A stretch of 9,476 nt of DNA. Origin: Moraxella nonliquefaciens (lineage in GTDB: Bacteria > Pseudomonadota > Gammaproteobacteria > Pseudomonadales > Moraxellaceae). The stretch covers positions 1 through 9,476 of the forward strand of contig NZ_LXTW01000016.1 in assembly GCF_001679005.1 (NCBI RefSeq), in the 5' to 3' direction. The notes under the pieces are model-generated. The model saw only the letters and a program-made list of their open reading frames with translations. It was not told the origin of the DNA and did no database searches. Positions 1 to 6,100 of this stretch are shown here, piece by piece. Positions within the stretch are counted from its first letter, which is position 1, and each line of letters opens with the position of its first letter. The position numbers and the translations under genes are program-made.

Positions 1-49
1 TAGGGAGGGGAGTACGTCACTGCAATAACGATACAATAATGATGATTGA

Positions 50-104
50 TTGTCTTAATTTTTTTGTCTTAACCTAATTGTCTTAATAATGTGATGGATA
101 ATAC
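50..104 (+). promoter_or_regulatory. Probable operon promoter/leader with three phased TTGTCTTAA repeats
   Basis: The only non-coding DNA ahead of the first pilin gene contains TTGTCTTAA three times, at 50-58, 64-72 and 78-86, with an exact start-to-start spacing of 14 bp. Each copy contains TTGTCT, a fair match to a sigma-70 -35 box, and the stretch after the last copy is rich in TAAT and GATAAT words that could act as a -10. I cannot pick a single convincing -35/-10 pair with 17-bp spacing. The regular spacing could equally be a tandem binding site for a response regulator. In Pseudomonas the fimU operon is activated by AlgR, but no AlgR-like site is seen here. That this segment drives the operon is inferred from its position. 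Confidence 0.35.
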
Positions 105-575
105 ATGAAAGCGTTTAACCGCCCGATACAGACTGGCTTTACCTTGATTGAGTTGCTAGTGACCATCAGTGTCTTAGGCATCATTGCTAGCATCGCTGCC
201 CCATCATTTCAAAATCAGATAGCCAAACGAAAAATGGAAGACGCATTCAGCCAAATTGAGACCTGCTTTAAAGAAAGCCGTATTGAAGCGAACATCACTC
301 GCAGTCCCGTAACTGTTCGGTTTAATACACAAACGTTAAACTGTGCCACTAAAGGCAATATTGAGTTTGCGCCTCCTTTGTCTGTTGTGGCTGTTAGAGG
401 CACACCAAGCATTCGATTTAACGCCAATGGTACTGTAAATTTTGTGGGTGCAAGCTCAGCAACTTTAGAAGAGACGTTTCAAATTTGTTATAATGACTAT
501 GCACAAGGTTCTATAGACTTGACCATCAACTCAAGGGGCAGACTGTCAAGAAACACTGGGGGACGCACATGTTAA
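105..575 (+). CDS. fimU: GspH/FimT-family minor pilin (FimU-like)
   Basis: This 156-residue type IV prepilin is expected at the inner membrane and then at the pilus tip. An 11-residue leader ends in QTG, and cleavage by the prepilin peptidase PilD is expected after Gly11. The mature protein starts FTLIELLVTISVLGIIAS, with N-methylated Phe12 and the conserved Glu at mature position 5 (Glu16). One hydrophobic helix, about residues 12-35, is followed by a globular domain with four cysteines, one near the C-terminus (GGRTC). The length and the segment ETCFKESRIEAN fit the GspH/FimT family. Being first in the operon, directly before pilV, argues for FimU rather than the dispensable FimT. In Pseudomonas FimU belongs to the priming complex and links PilVWX-PilY1 to the major pilin. 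The ATG at 105 gives a normal short leader; the ribosome site (GATGGA region, 94-98) is weak. The gene overlaps pilV by 7 bp. The FimU/FimT choice is an inference. Confidence 0.9.
   Translation: MKAFNRPIQTGFTLIELLVTISVLGIIASIAAPSFQNQIAKRKMEDAFSQIETCFKESRIEANITRSPVTVRFNTQTLNCATKGNIEFAPPLSVVAVRGTPSIRFNANGTVNFVGASSATLEETFQICYNDYAQGSIDLTINSRGRLSRNTGGRTC
558..563 (+). promoter_or_regulatory. Ribosome binding site of pilV inside the end of fimU
   Basis: GGGGGA lies 5 bp before the ATG at 569, inside the last codons of the preceding pilin gene. With the 7-bp gene overlap it supports the 569 start and suggests translational coupling. Confidence 0.55.
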
Positions 576-1114
576 GCTTAAGCACACACCAACAGCAAGG
601 GGTTGGTCTGGTTGAAGTGATGGTGGCATTACTGCTTTTGGCAGTGGGTGTCATGGGCTTTGCAGCCTTACAAATGACAGCAATCAAGGCAACTGATGAA
701 AGCTTGGTGAGTGGACGGGCATTGGCCGTGATGCGTGGTGGGGCGGAGATGATGCGTGCCAATCCCAATCATATTTCTGTTTTTAAACAGGTGCTTGATA
801 ACAACCAAGCCACCTATAATGGGATAACCAAAGACAGCTGTCTGCAAAACGATATCACTAAAAATCAAGCGACATGCACGAAAGAACAAATCGCCATACG
901 TGATGCGCTGGTATTAAGACAATTTGCCATGGACAACTCAATTCAAATACAAGCCCATGAATGCCCCCCTGTCTCAACAGGTGTGCCATTGATGTGCCTA
1001 ATCGCCAGTTGGGGAGACACAAACCCCACCATTGGTGCAGCCGATACGGATTGTGTGACTGCCAATGGCGATTATAAAACTGGCTCTTCTTGTTTTGTGA
1101 TGGAGGCGTATTGA
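569..1114 (+). CDS. pilV: Type IV pilus minor pilin PilV
   Basis: This 181-residue prepilin is recognised as PilV by its leader and first helix. Residues 1-11 end in HQQQG, followed by mature VGLVEVMVALLLLAVGVMGF, with Glu at mature position 5 (Glu16). Family members share the VxLVEVxVALxxLxxGxxG pattern and the nearby ALQ segment seen here. The globular part carries six cysteines and ends with a LIASWGDT strand like the C-terminal beta-strand of PilV proteins. In Pseudomonas PilV joins PilW and PilX to form the core that recruits PilY1 to the tip. Start: ATG at 569 with GGGGGA just upstream. It overlaps the previous gene by 7 bp, and its stop shares one base with the pilW start (TGATG). A run of six C at 964-969 is in frame and intact. 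Confidence 0.92.
   Translation: MLSLSTHQQQGVGLVEVMVALLLLAVGVMGFAALQMTAIKATDESLVSGRALAVMRGGAEMMRANPNHISVFKQVLDNNQATYNGITKDSCLQNDITKNQATCTKEQIAIRDALVLRQFAMDNSIQIQAHECPPVSTGVPLMCLIASWGDTNPTIGAADTDCVTANGDYKTGSSCFVMEAY
1102..1106 (+). promoter_or_regulatory. Strong ribosome binding site GGAGG fixing the pilW start
   Basis: GGAGG sits 7 bp ahead of the ATG at 1114, inside the last codons of pilV. It decides for the 1114 start over the in-frame TTG at 1090, which has no such site and would add eight residues before the leader. Confidence 0.7.
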
Positions 1115-2077
1115 TGCAACAGCAACAATGGCGACAGTCTGGTTATCCAAAAGTCAGTCAAGCCAATATCAGCCAAGGTTTTACCTTGGTTGAGCTGATG
1201 ATAGCATTGGTATTGGGACTGCTTATCTCAGCGGCGGTATTGCAGGTGTATTTGAGCGCTTTTCGCACCTCGTTGGTTCAACAAGGGGGGTCTGAGATAG
1301 CTGATGCCAGTGTGTTTGGCATCCAAAACTTAGAGCATCAAATCAGACTGGCAAACTTAGGTAACAGTGTCTTTCAAATCAATCAAACCACCAAATTTGG
1401 TGGGGTGGTATTATCCGCCCAAAATGTTGGTTTGCCAGCCAATGACCCGGGCATCTCTGGCAACTTGATGACCACAAGTTCTGACAGTGCCCCCCCCAAA
1501 CACTGCTTCATCAAGCAACTCAACATGGACTGGGGGTAGTGGCACAAACATAGCCAGCGACCAGCTGACCATACAGTATCAAAATGTCATTGATGCAGGT
1601 CTTGTGGACTGTGAGGGCAATACGGTTGCCTTAAATGATTGGGTGATTGAGCGTTATTTTATCCGTGGTAATGGCATCTTTACTTGTGATGCAGGACGTG
1701 TTGAGCCAGCAGGTGGTATTAAACCTGCCAATACCACCAATACCCCAACTTTTGGTAATGAAGGCGTGGCATTTATGGATAATGTTGAACAATTTAAAGT
1801 ATTGCTTGGGGTGCAAAGTAGAGATGCCAACCATTTGGCTTATATTTCCCCAAGCAAGTATTTGGCATTGGCAAATTCAGACCGCTTATATCAAGCCCCC
1901 ATCATTGCAGTCAAACTGGGTTTTTTGGTACGCAGCAATCACGTCATACCAGAAAGCACAGGCAATGAATACACCATCTTTGGTACAGAAAATACCGTGA
2001 GTAATCAAGACAACTTTTTACGACGCAACTATGAATCGACCATCATGTTGCGTAATGCTCGGGTCATCACCCCATAA
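1114..2077 (+). pseudogene. pilW: Minor pilin PilW, frameshifted at a run of eight C (possibly phase-OFF)
   Basis: This is PilW in two reading frames. The first frame (1114 to the TAG at 1537-1539) gives 141 residues: a 22-residue leader ending SQG, then mature FTLVELMIALVLGLLISAAV with Glu at mature position 5 (Glu27), and the start of the globular domain. The second frame covers the rest, from about 1487 to 2077. It includes the segment ASDQLTIQYQ, which resembles the family's SDxLTVxY strand, and a C-terminal part ending RNARVITP. The frames meet at eight C (1490-1497). With seven C (or ten) they join as SSDSAPPNTASSS, and one continuous protein of 320 residues results, a usual PilW length. 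Known role of the family: partner of PilV and PilX in the PilY1-bearing tip complex. As written, the product lacks more than half the domain and is expected to be inactive. The rest of the gene shows no further damage, so the lesion is recent, reversible, or a homopolymer read error. Confidence 0.88.
1490..1497 (+). repeat. Homopolymer C(8) tract at the pilW frameshift
   Basis: Eight consecutive C follow AGTG and precede AAACAC. Codons read GCC-CCC-CCC-AAA in the upstream frame, leading to a stop 40 bp later. Removing one C gives GCC-CCC-CCA-AAC and the full PilW frame. It is the longest G/C run I noticed in the window. Confidence 0.9.
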
Positions 2078-2099
2078 TGGTCATTTATCGGTCTTATGG

Positions 2100-2149
2100 C
2101 TGGATAAATAACCAGTTGGATAAGTCGTTGGACAAACGTAGTTGGATAA
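2100..2149 (+). repeat. GTTGGATAA-type direct repeats in the pilW-pilX gap
   Basis: The 76-bp gap between pilW and pilX contains GTTGGATAA at 2115-2123, GTTGGACAA at 2127-2135 and GTTGGATAA at 2141-2149, plus a partial copy CTGGATAA at 2100-2107. Spacing between full copies is 12 and 14 bp. The last copy lies directly before the pilX start, where a ribosome site would be expected; GGAT is the only weak candidate. No inverted repeat or terminator was seen in this gap. Confidence 0.6.
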
Positions 2150-2153
2150 ATTT

Positions 2154-3047
2154 ATGAAATCAGACTTTGCCAATCCGTCATATCACCAAAGTAGTCTTGG
2201 CTTAAAACGCAGTCTTGGCTTGAGTAGTCATCGTCAGCAACAGGGGGTGGCGTTGATTGTCGTGTTGCTGGTGTTGATATTAATCATCATTATCGGAGCG
2301 GTGGCGGTTAGGCGCAGTCAGACTGATCTTAGGCTGGTCAGTAGCAGTCAGATAGATACCTTGCTACTACAAGGGGCAGATGGGGCAAACATGAAGCTAG
2401 AAGAAGCGGTTAACCGTCCTGTTCGTGACCCGATTTATGAAGACATGGTCAACCGCAATAATGGCATCTTTGGGCATTTTATCACCAACGCCTCAGACAC
2501 AAGTCAAGATGAGCTGATCTATTGTTATAACCCAAGACAACTGCAAGTTAACACCAGAACCGCTACCATCAGGCGAGATGGTGGCACACTCTCGGGATAT
2601 GGGCCGGGTGAATGTAACCCCAGTACCGCAACAAGCTACATCAGTGCCAGGCAGACTGTCGCCACGCAGGTACATATTACCAAAGCACCAACAACAGCCA
2701 CAGGTCCATTTGGAGTGGCAAAACAAGGAGCGAACTTGTCCACTTCTGGGGAGAGTGGTACTGCTCCAGCCAACCATCTGTTTAACATAGAGACGGTGTC
2801 GGCTGTCCCTGCTTATGGCCGTTCAGCCAGCAGTCCAGCGACTTGTTACAGTAACCGTCATGGCGGTAACACAGTCCGATCAACAGCCGATAATCTGGCC
2901 AGCTGTTTAAAGAACCAAGGTGTGCCAAACAAACAGCTGATGGAGCAAGTTGCCGTGGAGCTTGTCAACAACATCATCCCTTGTACGGAATTGGGTCAAG
3001 GCAGTGGGGCGGTGGCAGCTGGCTGTGTCCCAACCGCCACCCCTTAA
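2154..3047 (+). CDS. pilX: Type IV pilus minor pilin PilX
   Basis: This prepilin has 297 residues from the ATG at 2154; a TTG at 2142 would add four residues and is less likely. The 31-residue leader ends RQQQG. The mature chain starts VALIVVLLVLILIIIIGAVA, with Val instead of Glu at mature position 5. Lack of Glu5 is the recognised mark of PilX and of the pseudopilin GspK, which sit at the very tip of the assembly. The SQTDLRLVSSSQ segment after the helix fits PilX_N-type proteins. The globular part has six cysteines, several close to the C-terminus. At 297 residues it is longer than Pseudomonas PilX (about 200). The leader contains an in-frame 18-bp direct duplication encoding two SLGL units. 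Position between pilW and pilY1 supports the call. The ribosome site is weak (GGAT, 2144-2147). Confidence 0.9.
   Translation: MKSDFANPSYHQSSLGLKRSLGLSSHRQQQGVALIVVLLVLILIIIIGAVAVRRSQTDLRLVSSSQIDTLLLQGADGANMKLEEAVNRPVRDPIYEDMVNRNNGIFGHFITNASDTSQDELIYCYNPRQLQVNTRTATIRRDGGTLSGYGPGECNPSTATSYISARQTVATQVHITKAPTTATGPFGVAKQGANLSTSGESGTAPANHLFNIETVSAVPAYGRSASSPATCYSNRHGGNTVRSTADNLASCLKNQGVPNKQLMEQVAVELVNNIIPCTELGQGSGAVAAGCVPTATP
3006..3043 (+). other. GC-rich stem-loop at the 3' end of pilX
   Basis: GGGGCGGTGG (3006-3015) can pair with CCGCCACCCC (3034-3043) through nine pairs, one of them a G-U pair, and one C-A mismatch, around an 18-base loop. It ends just before the pilX TAA (3045-3047). No T-run follows, so it is not a classical terminator. 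It could slow the polymerase or protect mRNA between the pilin genes and pilY1. That function is an inference, and the codons alone could explain the bases. Confidence 0.35.
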
Positions 3048-3053
3048 CACTTT

Positions 3054-3085
3054 AAGACCAGTATTTAATCAAGACCAGTATTTAA
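3054..3085 (+). repeat. Perfect 15-bp direct repeat in the pilX-pilY1 gap
   Basis: AAGACCAGTATTTAA occurs at 3054-3068 and again at 3071-3085, separated by TC, so the period is 17 bp. It lies in the 93-bp gap between pilX and pilY1. A second promoter for pilY1 may lie here, but no clear -35/-10 pair is seen. Confidence 0.8.
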
Positions 3086-3126
3086 CAAACAGCAATCCAG
3101 CGTATCAAATTAATCGACAGTTAGCC

Positions 3127-3132
3127 AAAGGG
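3127..3132 (+). promoter_or_regulatory. Ribosome binding site of pilY1
   Basis: AAAGGG ends 8 bp before the ATG at 3141. It supports this start over the in-frame ATG at 3210 (Met24), which has only CA-rich sequence ahead of it. Confidence 0.5.
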
Positions 3133-3140
3133 TATGCACA

Positions 3141-6100
3141 ATGAAACTTAACAAAAAGCTTAACAAAAAACTCACCAACCAACCCAACCCTCCCCAACCC
3201 TCAACATCGATGCCAAAAATAGCACCAAAATTGGCATTGAGTCATCTGTTTGTGGCGATGGGGGCGTTATTGGCAAGCAACTCGGTGCAGGCGGACACGG
3301 CTGTCAAAAAAATTGGCGACTTGGAGATTTATCAGGCAGCTCAGGCTGGTAAAATCAACTTAACCATGATGCTAGACACCTCAGGTTCGATGGGCATCAG
3401 CTCGCTTGTGCTGCCAAAAAATAACCTATTTGGTAGCCCTGGTGATGTGGATAAATCCTTGTGTAAACAAGCCATCCAAGATGGTGTGCCTCAGTGGCAA
3501 TACAATGCCGTTGATAGACGACCTAACAGTGAAACCCGTGGTAAAACTTCCTTTAAAAAAACCGTTACCGTCGGTGGAGAGCAGATTGACTATTATCTAA
3601 GAGGGTGTACCAGTCCTGACAGTAAGACTAAGACACCTTATCTTTATCCTTATCCTTATCCTTATATTGATCATAGCGGTAATTTGGTCGAGGACGAAAC
3701 AGGTAAGTTTGATAGGCTTTCTCGGCTTAAAGATGCCTTAATCAACTTGATTGCTTCTGACACCATTAACAGTAATGTCAGAATTGGTTTGGGGACTTTT
3801 TCGGCTAAGACCAACACCAAATTGGGGGATTCTGACATACCTTTGGTTGATGGTCATTCTGGCGTTATGCTGGTGCCTGCTGCCCCTTTGGATACTAAGC
3901 AAAAAATCAAACTCATCAAAGCGATTGCCGCCATTCAATCCATCGACGCTGGGACAGACCAAACAGGTAAAACAAACGCCAACTACCAACCATCAAATCA
4001 AAATCCTATCATACCAGACGATTTGATTAAGTCGTCAAGTGGCACACCAACAGCACACGCCTATGCAGAAGTGGGTGCTTATATGATGGGTACTTCCACT
4101 GGTACTTCACCAAACCTACCACCTGCCAAATTAAAATTTCTTTATGATGGCGAAACCATCATGAAAAAAGGTAATGACACCATCTATTGGCTGTGTGTTA
4201 ATTTGCGTACCCCCAACAGAACCACCGCAATGGCTTTACGTAATACGGCGGGGGTGTTTCAATGCGATAACCAGTACTTTAATGACAACTATCTGTATCT
4301 ACAAAATAACAAATACTACTTAAGAGTGGAGAGTAATTCATATCCCACATTAGGCAATAATCCTAATACATATCAGCATTTGTATAAACCTGATGGCACA
4401 AAAGCCACACAACAAGAAGCCAATAAAGCGTTGGGGGGGATTACTCAAGGTATCTATGGCGATAATAGAGACTATGTGTGGCATATGTATAAACGCATTC
4501 CCAACGGTTGGCGACTGGGTGGCTGGATGAAAGTGCCTTATCAGTCTATGGACATCGAGCCTGTGACATCAAAAAACTGGACTAATGCTGAAGCTGGTGC
4601 AGCATCGGCGGTCAGTTATCGCACCAATCCATTTGCCATTGAATATGACGTCAAGCAAACAAGCTCAACCACCACCGAAAGAAAGCTTGTTTATGATAAG
4701 TGTCCCACTGGATTTCAGCCAGACGGCTATTGGCCATCGTTGTGTTATAAAGAACGTTCTTATGCAGACCAATGGAAATCAGATGCTATCTTTCAAAATG
4801 AATATAATCTTTATGGACGTAGAGTAACTAGAGTTTATTGTGATCAGCGAGTCAGTCCGGCAGTGGGTAAAACCGATACACTAACTTATCACTTTGATGA
4901 GAATAATAGGCAATTTCCCAAAAATCCTGTTGACAAACGGTATGATAAGGCAAACGTAAACGTCAATAACTGGGAAAATCCTGGAACGGGCAAATGTTAC
5001 CAAAAAAGACATTATATAACTCGTAAAGTTTATTACAAAAATGTCACCAACACAGATACCCAAGAAACACAGACACCCATTGATAACATGTATGGCGGTT
5101 TTATTTACTCAGCTGATGAAACCAAAAATGGCAATCACTACCATCGTGGGGCAACACCGCCAGATAGCCCATCTGCCCTGTGTGATGCCAATGGCATCTA
5201 CTTCTTAACCGATGGTGCGCCCAACTCCACCAAAGATGACATGGCAAAGACCATCTTAAACCGCTCGCTGAATAATGAAGCAAGGTACACCATCACCAGC
5301 AAACCATCAGGATTGCCATCGCCTAGATTACAGTCAGGTTTGTTTGCTGGCGAAACAGGGGGTTGGGAATGGATTGGTGAATATGCCAAACGCCTGAACG
5401 ACCCCACCAAAAACCCCGCTGGTGTGTCAATTAAGACGGCGGTGGCAGGATTTGGCTCATCATTTGCAGGGTTAAATTATAACAGTGTTACCAAAAAATA
5501 TGACTGTAATACCGAAGGTGCATCTGATGATGCCAAAAACGCCTGTAAATGGGGACAACGAGGCGAAGGTTATGGTGAAGGGGGCTTCTTTCATACCCAA
5601 AGTTCACAAGACATCGCTGACAGTATCGTTGATTTTATTTTATCGTTAGACAATACCATTCCAGCATCCCCATCAGGGGTCATCACCGTGCCTAAAGACC
5701 CCTTTAAGGCCATCGGTGAGATGCCTTATGCTTTCATGCCCACGGTAGAACCTCGTGTGGGTGGTGGGGCTAACAGCAATGTTTGGCTAGGCAATGTCAA
5801 AAAATACAACCTGCACAACGGCACGCTACAAGGCAAAAATAACAAAAGCATCTTTAAAGGCATCAGTGGCAGCTTAGATTCAAGTGTGGCAGATTTTTGG
5901 AGCAACGCCTCAGGGAGGAATGATAACGACTTGGTAAAAGTCGGCGGTGTGTATTCTAATTTGGCACATCCCAACACAGCGTTAAATAATGTCAGAACGG
6001 TGTATGTAGAAGACATCACCGCAAAAGACGCGTCTACCACCGAATTTAAAAAACTGGGTGTGGACGTTCAAGGCAGACCAGTGGGATTTGATCAGTTGTA

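Noticed and set aside
1..49. Search for an upstream gene end or RNA gene at the left edge
   Set aside because: No open frame, stem-loop or tRNA-like pattern could be made out in these bases.
1285..1290. G(6) run in pilW and C(6) run in pilV (964-969) as further slippage sites
   Set aside because: Runs of six are common, and both are in an intact frame at this point; too short to argue for phase variation without strain data.
1647..2000. Open frame of 117 codons on the + strand inside pilW
   Set aside because: It is in the third frame, overlapped by the restored PilW frame that carries the family-like sequence; no pilin or other motif was seen.
1487..2077. The second part of pilW as an independent gene starting at GTG 1487
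   Set aside because: There is no ribosome site and no leader or first helix, and the sequence is the direct continuation of PilW once one C is removed.
2950..3144. Small + strand frame bridging pilX and pilY1
   Set aside because: Most of it overlaps pilX in another frame, there is no clear start signal, and part of it is simply the 15-bp repeat translated.
5726..6040. Open frame of 104 codons on the - strand inside pilY1
   Set aside because: It lies wholly within the strongly supported pilY1 frame, shows no recognisable domain, and looks like a chance antisense frame. The same holds for the other antisense and out-of-frame stretches, including the 127-codon one at 6507-6890.
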